From assembly GCA_002474405.1 (NCBI GenBank), contig DLQW01000031.1, positions 13,783-67,789 on the forward strand: 54,007 nucleotides of DNA, written 5' to 3'. Made by a program: the position numbers and the translations under genes. Source of the DNA: Christensenella sp. UBA7597 (GTDB lineage Bacteria > Bacillota > Clostridia > Christensenellales > Borkfalkiaceae). Positions 1 to 9,200 of this stretch are shown in pieces. Position 1 is the first letter of the stretch. The number at the start of each line of letters is the position of its first letter. Below the pieces are notes generated by a model. It searched no databases and was not told the origin of the DNA. It worked only from the letters and a program-made list of their open reading frames with translations.

Positions 1-1394
1 TTTTCGGCAATGTTGATTTCTCTGCCGTTGGGATGCGTTGCGTCGGCGCTGTAATAGTGCGCGGGCGCCACGGTGAAACCGAAGTTATAAATAGCTTTCG
101 GGTCGGTGCCTTCGATGGTAATCTGAAGTACGTCGTGCTTGGAAGAATCTTTCGGCGTGCCGTCCTCGTTGTGTTCGTTCGCTACCTGATACTTATTGCC
201 GTTCACGGTAACTTCCGAAGTCGTCGTGGTGTGTCCCAGCGAAACGATACCTTCGATGTTGGGATATACCAGCGTAGCGGAATCGCCCATCGTATCGCGC
301 AGCATGATTTCCTTTGCTTTCGCGGCGAATTCCGTGGTCAGCGTACCAGCGGTACCCCATACCTGCAATACGTTGTGCAGTTCGTTGTTAACTTTATCGG
401 TGTATACGCGGTTAATCGCCTTTTCTTCCGTATCGTACGAACCCACTTCGCCGTCGAAGCCCGTAATCTTCAGCTTGTTGTCTCTGCCCTGTACCTGTTC
501 GTACTTGGGGGTGATATAGCCTTCGGAAAGGAAGAACTTGAATACGTCGTTCGAAAGCAGATCTTTCCATTCGCTGTAAGGCATCGTGGTAAGGTCATAC
601 GATTCTTTCGCCGCCTTGAAATCCGCTTCCAGTTCTTCTTTGAAGGTCTTTAAAGCCAGATTGTAGTCGGCAAGCAACTGCGCGTTATAATCGAAGTTTG
701 CCTGTTCCGATTTGGAAGCCACGGCGGATTTATAGCCGTTGGATACCGTACGCTTTGCAATCGCGTCTCTCATATCCGCTTCGGAAAGCTGATACGTATT
801 CTGCGAACCGGCGATTTTTCCGGCTTCCTGATACGTTTCGATCAGTTCTCTGATACGGGTGGTTGCGTATCTGTTGGCGTTTGCCGACAGCTGCGATTCC
901 GCGTCGCTTCCGCCCGAAGAAGATTTCTGCTGCAATCTGTATTCGGATAAGCCCTTGATTTTGATGGAGTACATCGTGGAAGAACCCGTATATACGGGGT
1001 CGAGGTACTCGTACATGTTAAACAATACGTCGTTCATCGTAAGGGGAACGCCGTCCGAGAACTTGATGTTGTTCTTCAGTACAAACGTGTAAACGGATTC
1101 CGCCGTACCCGATTTTACTTCGTAATCGAGCACCACCGTAGGCACGTCTTCGCCCGCAACGGTGTCGCCGTTGCTGTCCGTGGAAAGCATTCCGATCTGC
1201 GTCATACCCACAATGTCCTGATCGGTGCCGGACGTAGCGTAGAACGGGTTGAAAAGTCCGCTGAGCTCTTCCGTCATCAGAACGATCGCGTCGCGCTTGT
1301 TCTTCTTGCAGCCCGCCAGCGAAACCAGCGTGCCCGCGCTCATCGCGCCGCACAGCGCTATCGCCAACGCTCTGTATAAGCCTTTCTTCTTCAT
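1..1394 (-). CDS. OppA/DppA-like peptide-binding lipoprotein of an ABC transporter (partial, C-terminus beyond the window)
   Basis: Predicted extracellular solute-binding lipoprotein of the SBP family 5 (oligopeptide/dipeptide/nickel) type, which captures peptides outside the membrane for an ABC permease. The ATG at 1394 has a GGAGG site 12 bases upstream. Residues 1-29 form a lipoprotein signal with lipobox LAGC (Cys29). The family pattern 'F-x-L-K-x-x-I-x-F-S-D-G-x-x-L-T-x-x-D-V' lies at about residues 104-123. The later family segment with a V/I-A-P-x-H-Y-Y motif (about 430-440) is separated from it by some 230 mostly charged, helical-looking residues that ordinary family members lack. The reading frame runs off the low-coordinate end of the window, so the permease genes could not be checked. 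It follows the 577-aa lipoprotein gene by 47 bases with no terminator between, so the two are probably cotranscribed. The substrate is not determinable from sequence. Confidence 0.88.
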   Translation of the reverse strand, partial: MKKKGLYRALAIALCGAMSAGTLVSLAGCKKNKRDAIVLMTEELSGLFNPFYATSGTDQDIVGMTQIGMLSTDSNGDTVAGEDVPTVVLDYEVKSGTAESVYTFVLKNNIKFSDGVPLTMNDVLFNMYEYLDPVYTGSSTMYSIKIKGLSEYRLQQKSSSGGSDAESQLSANANRYATTRIRELIETYQEAGKIAGSQNTYQLSEADMRDAIAKRTVSNGYKSAVASKSEQANFDYNAQLLADYNLALKTFKEELEADFKAAKESYDLTTMPYSEWKDLLSNDVFKFFLSEGYITPKYEQVQGRDNKLKITGFDGEVGSYDTEEKAINRVYTDKVNNELHNVLQVWGTAGTLTTEFAAKAKEIMLRDTMGDSATLVYPNIEGIVSLGHTTTTSEVTVNGNKYQVANEHNEDGTPKDSSKHDVLQITIEGTDPKAIYNFGFTVAPAHYYSADATHPNGREINIAE

Positions 1395-1441
1395 TATTGC
1401 ATTACCTCCGCTATTAAGAGTTTTTTACCTGTTTTTTTCTG

Positions 1442-3175
1442 TTACGAATCCTGTTCGTAAGGTTTCTGCGGCGTTGCCGTCGTTTTACCCGTTTCGTCCC
1501 ACGTAATCGTATAATATTCGTAGTAGCGTTTCTGATCGGCAGAAGCGTACAGGAACGTAAGTTTTACTTCTTTCGTCGTTACGTCGATGACAATCTTTTC
1601 GGGATCGAAATAGTAGTAGCTGCAGCCGATTGCCGCATCGCCGTATACTTCCAGCTCCGTTTCGCCCTCCTGCGTAAGCCCCGTAACGTTGCCGTTGGCA
1701 AGAAGATTGATTTTGTAACTGCCCTGCGGCTGAACCACGCCCAGACGGAGCTTAGCCCCCGCAATCGTAACGTTTTCGATATCCGCGTTTTCGTCGATGT
1801 CGCCGCTGAACAAGCCGTAGCCTGCATCGTTTTCCCTCGAAGTGGCGGACACAAAATCCATAGTAACGTTTTCAAACCGGAGATTTTTCAGCTCCGCGCC
1901 GGCGGCAACCGCTCCGAACAGACCGCCGTTCAGGGTGGTGCCGGAATACTGCGCTTTTACGTTTTTCAGCGTAACCGTGCCGCTTGAAGCGTACATTTTA
2001 CCGGTAAACGTATTTGCCGCAAGTACCGACGGCCACAGAGTATCCTTGAAATCGAGGTTATCGAGAAGCTCGTAACTGCCGTTCGTTTTGGCGTTGGCTG
2101 CCAGCTGTTCGGCGGTGGAAATTCTGAACATCTCCTCGTCGTAAAATTCTACGTACACGTTCTGAATTCTGTTTTTCGGCAAAGCCGTCGCCGTATCCAG
2201 CGTGCCGTTATGCGTGATTTTATCCGTATACTTCTGCGTGCATGCCGCGTCGGCGTATGCCGCTTTGAAGGTTTTTCCCGATATCGAAGGGAATTCTTTC
2301 GTAGCGCCGCTCTTATACGTGGAAACGTAGTTCATCGCGCCGTTGCCGCCCTCCCAGCCGGGCAAAGACATTTCGCCCTGATCGGAATAGCGTTCGTCGG
2401 TGGAACTCAGCACGTAATCGAAATACGATTCGCCGTACTTTTCCCACTCGCCGTTTTCGTTCTTCGCGTAATAGTAGTACTGATAATACGGCACCCAGCC
2501 GGCATACAGCGTTATGTTCACTTCGCCGTCCGATTCGGAATACTCGATTTCGTCCGTTTCGAAATCCCAGTAATCGGAATACGAATAGGCGGGCGTAACC
2601 GATTCGGCAAGTTTCGCCTCCGCTTTCGAACGTTCGTAAATGTATTTGTTGGTAGCCGTATCTTTAATCAGGTCGCCGTCGGAAGCTTCGCCTTCATAGA
2701 AATACTGCCCGTCGTATACCACTACGGCGCGCTCTTCGCCGTTGGCGTCCGTCAGTTTCAGAAAGTACATATCGTCCTTTTCGGTAAGGGCGTTGCCGTT
2801 TTCGTCCACCACCGCGCCGCTTTCGTCTTTCATCAGCTCGCGCGTTTTATACCAACCCGCCAGCGAATGTTCCGTTTTCGTAAGCGTAACGTGGTCGCTC
2901 GTTACCGTGGGGCGCACGGGATCCGTAGGCATCGTCAGCTTGATATGCTTCTTTCCGTCGGCTGCCGCGGCATAATCGTCCGGATTGAACATATCCATAA
3001 TTTTAACGCTTTCCTGCCCGATGAACTTGCCGCCGTTCGCGTCGTACGTTACGGAAATTTTATAGCCCTTGTCGCGGTAATCGTCCACAGCGGACTTTTC
3101 CGCGCACCCGGCCACGGCAACGCATGCCGCCGCGATGCAGGAAAGGCTTAAAATTGTGCAGATTTTCTTCTTCAT
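1442..3175 (-). CDS. Surface lipoprotein with InlB-type repeats and a GLUG-like beta module
   Basis: A 577-aa predicted lipoprotein: signal peptide 1-23 and lipobox VAGC with Cys24. Residues about 38-112 form an InlB/Flg_new-like repeat (VTYDANGG ... LAGWY), and a second degenerate one ends near residue 230 (LYAGW). Residues about 348-500 resemble GLUG-motif or right-handed beta-helix surface proteins: I-S-T-A-E-Q-L start, then strands with 'LNGGLFGAV', 'LKNLRFENVTM' and 'GYGLFSG'. This suggests an adhesin-like or structural surface protein. No catalytic motif is visible. The gene begins 61 bases after the subtilisin-LRR gene and the gap contains a hairpin (3194-3225) without a T tract, so readthrough from the protease gene is likely. 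The ATG at 3175 has a purine-rich AAGAGAGAG in front rather than a classic site. Function unknown. Confidence 0.82.
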   Translation of the reverse strand: MKKKICTILSLSCIAAACVAVAGCAEKSAVDDYRDKGYKISVTYDANGGKFIGQESVKIMDMFNPDDYAAAADGKKHIKLTMPTDPVRPTVTSDHVTLTKTEHSLAGWYKTRELMKDESGAVVDENGNALTEKDDMYFLKLTDANGEERAVVVYDGQYFYEGEASDGDLIKDTATNKYIYERSKAEAKLAESVTPAYSYSDYWDFETDEIEYSESDGEVNITLYAGWVPYYQYYYYAKNENGEWEKYGESYFDYVLSSTDERYSDQGEMSLPGWEGGNGAMNYVSTYKSGATKEFPSISGKTFKAAYADAACTQKYTDKITHNGTLDTATALPKNRIQNVYVEFYDEEMFRISTAEQLAANAKTNGSYELLDNLDFKDTLWPSVLAANTFTGKMYASSGTVTLKNVKAQYSGTTLNGGLFGAVAAGAELKNLRFENVTMDFVSATSRENDAGYGLFSGDIDENADIENVTIAGAKLRLGVVQPQGSYKINLLANGNVTGLTQEGETELEVYGDAAIGCSYYYFDPEKIVIDVTTKEVKLTFLYASADQKRYYEYYTITWDETGKTTATPQKPYEQDS

Positions 3176-3193
3176 AAGCTCTCTCTTTTCTTC

Positions 3194-3225
3194 ATCGGGA
3201 AACCTGCCTGCGCAAGCTTCCCGAT
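3194..3225 (-). other. Intercistronic hairpin between the protease and lipoprotein genes
   Basis: Perfect 8-bp inverted repeat ATCGGGAA/TTCCCGAT with a 16-base loop in the 61-base gap. No T run follows on the minus strand, so it does not look like an intrinsic terminator. It could stabilise mRNA or modulate the downstream start. Confidence 0.45.
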
Positions 3226-3236
3226 ACTATCTTGCT

Positions 3237-6200
3237 TTAATCTTTCTTTTCGCCGTTATCCGCTTCGTTTTCGTCGGCGGTATTTTCTTCGTCTTTGGCT
3301 TCCGTTACGGTTTCTTCACCCGCAACCGACGCCGCAGCTTTCTTTTTCGTATTCAGCACAAACACGATAACGAACGCCGCACAGCCGAGCACCGCTACCG
3401 CCACGCCGATGATAAAGCCGTAATTTTTGCCCGAATGATTGTTATCGTCGGGATCGGGCTCCGGAGTAGGAGGATTCAATCCCTTCAGATACGCAATCGT
3501 GTTTTCCGCGTTGCCCAACGTTTCGTAGTTCGTAACAAGCGCCTGCTGTTCCACGCTGAGAAGGTTATACGCTTCACGCGCGGCAACCACGGCTTTTTCG
3601 TCCTCAAGCGTAATGTTCTTATCGAGCGCCGCAATCATCGCGATGACGTTCAGCGTTTCCTGCGTTGCCGCGTTGTTGCCGTCAATCGTCGCCGAGAAAT
3701 ACTGCCCGAAAATAAACGAATCGTAATTCTGCCCGTTTGCGGGACGAACCATCACCAGCGTTTTATCGATCGTGCCGATTCTGTCCACAAACGTCGCGCC
3801 GTAATAGAACAGTTCGCCGTGCGACGCGCTTGCGTTCCACATATAATACTTCGAAATGGAAACGTTGCCGGAACCGCTGTTGTAAGGCAGGTTTTCCGTT
3901 GCCGCATACGTCGAATCGTAAGCTTCTTCCAGCGCGGGTGCGTCGTAACCGAGGAACACCACCACCGAAAGCGCGTCGCAACCGTAGAAGGCTTTATCGC
4001 CGAGCGCTTTCACCGTGGAAGCAATCGTTACGTGCTTGAGATTTTCGTTGCCGGCAAACGCCATCGCGGAAATTCTCACCGTACCGTTTTCCACCGCATA
4101 ATCGGTCGCTTTTTTCAGTTTCGGATACGAAACCAGTTCCTGTCCGTTCGGAACGCTCTGATACAGAACGCCGTTCACGACTTTCACGCTGTCGCTGACA
4201 GAATAGTTCTCATTGATTTCTTCGCCGATTTCCTGTTCGCCGAACGTAACTTTTTCTTTCTTGCCGAAAGTTTCGATGTCGCAGCCGTAGAACGGGTTTT
4301 CACCGAGCGTCGCAAGATTTTCGCCGAACGAAACTTCTTTCACCGCGGAGAGAGCAAACGCGTAATCGCCTACGCTTTCCGCCGCCGCGAGATTCGCTTT
4401 TTCAAACGCCGCGCCTCTGAACGCATAAGCGCCGATTTCCACGGCTTTATCCAGATTTGCAACTTCCTTAAGGCTGTCGCAGTACATAAACGCGCCGGTG
4501 CCGATCTTCGCGCCCGCTTTCAGCGTTACGCTTTCCAGCGGAGTATTCGCAAACGCCTGCGCGCCGATCACGTCGACGTGAGACAAATCCACAGAAGTCA
4601 TCTGTGCGGAATAGAACGCCTGCGCGCCGAGCTCCGTAATCGTTTCCGGCAACGTAATCGCGGAAAGCGCCGTAGCTCCGGTAAAGGCATAGCCCGGCAC
4701 CGCCGTCAGCTTATCGCCGAACGTAAGCGAAGCAAGTTTCTGATTGTATGCGAACGCACCCATGCCGAGTTCGGAAACGTTCGTAAGATCCGCCGCGGCA
4801 AGCGGAGCCGCCGCCGTGGTGTAAATATAGTCGAGAATTCTCTCTTGTCCGTTCACGGATTCGAGACGATACGCGGGGTAAATCGTGTTGTCGCTCACGC
4901 GCACATCCTGTCTGCGAACGCCGGAGAATGCCGCTTCGCCGATTTTTTCAAGAGCGGAGAGGTCTGCCGTAGCCAGCGAAGCCGCGTTGTAGAACGCGTA
5001 TTTGCCGATCGTTACGCCCTCGCCGTTGCTGTCGCTCCAGAGAATCGAAGCAAGTTTTGCGTTGCCGGCAAACGCATAATCGCCGATCGTTACGTTTTTT
5101 CCGATCGTAAGCGAAGTAAGCGAAGATACGTTACCTTTCAGAACGTCGTAAGAATAATACGTGTATCTGTTCGTCGTCGCACCGTTGCCGTCTTTCACTT
5201 CGTATTCGTACGTTTTGTAGTAGCCGAGAGAGAACTGTCCCGTGCCCTCGTACGAATAATCGCTCATGCGGGAGTAGAACGCCGCTTCGCCGATCGTTGC
5301 GCCGTTGCCGATCGTTACGCTTGCCAGTTTATCGTTCAAAGCGAACGCGTATTCGCCGACAACTACGTTTTCGGGCAGATTCACGCTTGTAATTCTGGTA
5401 ATCGCAAACGCATATTCGCCGATATTTTCGGCTTCGGACAAATCGGGCGTCGCGGAAATCTTCGTATTCGCGAACGCGTACGCGCCCACCGTCGTCAATT
5501 TGCCGAGGTTCAGAGTCGTCAGTTCCGTGCAATCGGTAAAGGCATAATCGCCCACGCTTGTAACGCCCGTTGCCGTCAGCGCAAACAGCGAGGAATTCCC
5601 CGCAAACGCGCCCGTGGAAATCGCCGTGATGTCCGCAGGAAGCGTTACTCTGTTGCCCGACTTGGGAGCCGCCGCAATCAGTTCCGTGCCCTTGCAGATA
5701 TATTTTCCGTTTTCTTTCGTTTCGAGATACGAATTCGCGGAGGACAAATCGAATTTTTCAACGCTTGTTCCGGCAAACGCGTATTCGCCGATGACGGAAA
5801 CGTCCGCGCCGAGGCGCACTCTGTTCAGGGCGGTGCAACCGCGGAACGCATAGGCGGAGATAACCGCCGCGTTGATGTCGATGGAAGTAAGATCGGTGCA
5901 GCCCGCAAACGCGCTCTTGCCCACTTTTACTTTCGCCGCTTCGAATTCTACGTTAATCAGTTCTTTGTTGTTCGAGAACGCGCCGATGCCGATCGACTGC
6001 GCCGTTTCGGGCAGCGCCACCGTATCGAGTTTGCAGTTTTCAAACGCATAGTTTCCTATGGAAACCATCTTTGCGGCTTTCGGTTTGCCGCTTTCGTCAT
6101 AGCCCAGCGTATCCGCCAGCGCACAACCGGAAAACGCGCGTTCGTTAATGAATTGTACGTTTTCGAGATTGATTTTCGTCAGCTTCGTGCAGCCCTGGAA

Positions 6201-9200
6201 CGCGCCGAGCCCGATCAGGTTCAGCGTGGAAGGAAGCACCACTTCTTCCAGCGCCGTCAGCTTCGCAAACGCATACTGTTCGATGGTGGTAACGCCTTCG
6301 GGAATCACTACTTTCGTAATCGTGTTTTCGCCGATTGCCGATTGTTTGGTATGATACGGCGATTCGTCGTCTATCACGTCGCCCGCGCTGAGGTCTTTTT
6401 CCACAAGCTCGTACCCGGAGAACGCAAACGCGTTGATCGTGGTGATGCCGCGGTCGTCGGGAATGATTACTTCGCCGCCGAGCCCTCTGTATGTGTTGAG
6501 ATAAATGCTGTTGAAGGCAAACGGTTCTTTCACCGTAACCGCAACGGTAAGCATGTGCAGCGTAGATTCGCCGTTGTAGGTAACCGCCGCCGTAATCGTG
6601 GTTCTGCCTTCTTTCTGCGCCACAATCGTGCCGTCCTCGCTCACCGTGGCGTTTCCGTTACTGGCGGTGAATTCCACCTTCGTAAGCGCCGGATAGTAGG
6701 AATCGAGGATATATTGCAGCGTAACGCTTTCGGAAGGATACATCGAAAGCTCGTACACGCCGCCGAACGAATACGTGCCGCCCGTCGCGCCGATTTCTCT
6801 TTCGGAGGACGAAAGCGAATAGTACGCTTTGTTCGTCTTATATCCGGTCAGATCGAATTTGTTCACCGTCTGCAGCGAATACGATCCGTCATACCCTTCT
6901 TCGCCCTCGGCAAGCACGTGCACCGTAGCGGTAGCCGTTACTTTTCTGCCGTTCGCGTCGTACCCGGTAGCCGTAAGCACCGCGTCGCCGCTCTTCTTGG
7001 CGATGATCGTCTGGTTTAATACGTCCGCCACGTCGGTAGCCGACGAGGTTACGTCCAGCGTCTGAATCCAGCTTTCGTTCGGGAAGATATTCAAAGCTTC
7101 CGAAAGCGGCTTCGTCTCGTTGGGGTTCAGCTTAATCGTGTCCTCGGCAAAATACATTGCCAGAATTTCGTCGGGAAGACGAATTTCGTACGTGGCGAGG
7201 TTCATCGCATAGTCGTAGCAGGAAGCCACAAACGTATTGCTGTGTTCGTTTCTCACGTTCAGCGAATCTTTCTTGATCTGCGCCACGTAATCGGTCAGTT
7301 CCAGCGTTACCACCGAAGTCGTGTTGAATTCGGAATATACGGGCGTAACGTATTTGCCGAAGCTCTTCATCGAGAAGAGGTAATTCGGATCCTGCGAGGT
7401 GGTAATCTGCCCGAAGGAAACGCCCATCGTATAATGGTTATCGTAAATGCTGATATCCGCAAACAGCTTCGTCTTTTTCGTTACGGAATCGTATTCCGTA
7501 CGATAAGCAACGTCGGTAACGATCGGCGCCTCGAAGTCGATGTACAGCGGGAATTCAAACGTGTTGCGCACGTTGTTCTGTTCGTCGTCGGCGCCGTAAT
7601 CGATGTACGAAGTCATCTTTACGAGATATTTCGTGTTGTTTTTCAGATTGTTTTCCAGCGCGCTGAAATCGAGATCGATCGACGAACCGTAAATCGAACC
7701 GCCGCCGTTGAACGCCTTGCGCACGTTGTATTTCGATTCGGAATAAATCTCTCTGCCCGTCGCCGCGTCCGTAATGGTGATATCCACTCTCTTCGCGTTG
7801 CGCAGAAGTCCCGCCGTTACCGAACGGATTTTATTCACGGAACCGTTCTCGCCCTCCTGGTTGGAAATGGCGATGTGCTCTTTGTTTGCCGCAATCGGCG
7901 TAGCCGAAGGATCCTGCGAGAACGCATACGCGCCCAGCGTGGTGATATAATCGCTGTACAAGCCGCCGATAACGCGCGTCGCATAAGCGTCCGCCATCAG
8001 TTTGTCTTCGGCGTCGAGCCCGGTATTCAGCTCGTCTTTGTTCGTATCGTAATATTCTTCGTCGAAAATCGGGGCTTCCGTCCAGTCGCCGTAGAACGCA
8101 AGCAGGGGCACGTTCAGAGAAACGCTCGTACCGCTTGCAGCTTCCAGCTTCACGAATCCTTCCACATACATGCCGTATTCGAACGATTCGTTCATATACT
8201 GCTTATCCGCTTCGGAAAGCGTGATTTTCAAAGTTACCGTAGCGCTGCTTCCCGCCTGCACCGTTACGGTGTTGCCGTTCTGCGAGCCGCTGCCCGTTAC
8301 GGAAACCACCTGCGTCTGCGTGCCGGAAAGAAGATAGCCTTCCTGCGTAACGGTGGTATCGCCGTGCGAAGTGTAAGTTTTGCTTACGCCCTCGGTAATC
8401 ATCACGGAATCGACGTTATAAGAAACCGTCTTGTCGCTGATGTTGTTTACGGCGAACGTCATTTCGTATACGCCCGTCTTGTTTTTGTCGTCGCCGAGTT
8501 CCAGTTTGGTTTTATCCATTTCGGTACCGTCGGCGTTATAGGTGGAAATATATGCCGCCGTAGTGGTGGCTTTCGTGATGTTTACAAGTCCCGCGCCCTG
8601 CTTTCTGACGGCATAGGGCAGCCCGTTCTTGTTCAGCACGATGTCCGCGGTGGACATCATCAGCTGGTTCACGCGCTTCGTAACTTCCGTTGCGGCAAGC
8701 GTATCGTTGCCGAACACGCCGGAATATCTCACGTACTGGCGGATAAGCGCCGTGGCGCCCGCCTGGTTGGGCGCAGCCATCGAAGTACCGGAAAGTCTTT
8801 CGTATCTCTGTCCGGGAACGGCGGAAAGAATTTCACCGCCGTGCGCCGTGATTTCGGGCTTGATTTTCAAATCGGAAGTAGGTCCCCACGAGGAGAAATC
8901 GGACATGAACGGACCCGCCGCCTGCGATTTGGCGATTTTCAGAATGCCCGTTTTGCTTGCGGCAAGCTTTTCGCCTTCGTCCTGCGAAAGCGAGCACACC
9001 GCGCCGATGTTCGCGCCTACCGACATGGAAATGTTACCGGAAACGTTGTTGTAAATAATGATACCCGCGGCGCCCTTTTCTTTCAGAGCCACGCGCACTT
9101 TTTCTTCGAACGTGGAGCTGCCGCGCTTTACCAGCACGATTTTGCCCTTATAGTATTCGTCCGGCTCCATATAATCGGAAGATCTGCCGATGCCGGGAAT

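Noticed and set aside
3237..3480. LPXTG-type sortase anchor at the protease C-terminus
   Set aside because: A membrane helix and an acidic tail are present, but no LPXTG or variant precedes the helix.
3135..7019. 1294-codon open frame on the plus strand opposite the protease-LRR gene
   Set aside because: It is very rich in Arg, Phe and Val, has no domain-like pattern, and mirrors the codon bias of the real minus-strand gene; a shadow frame.
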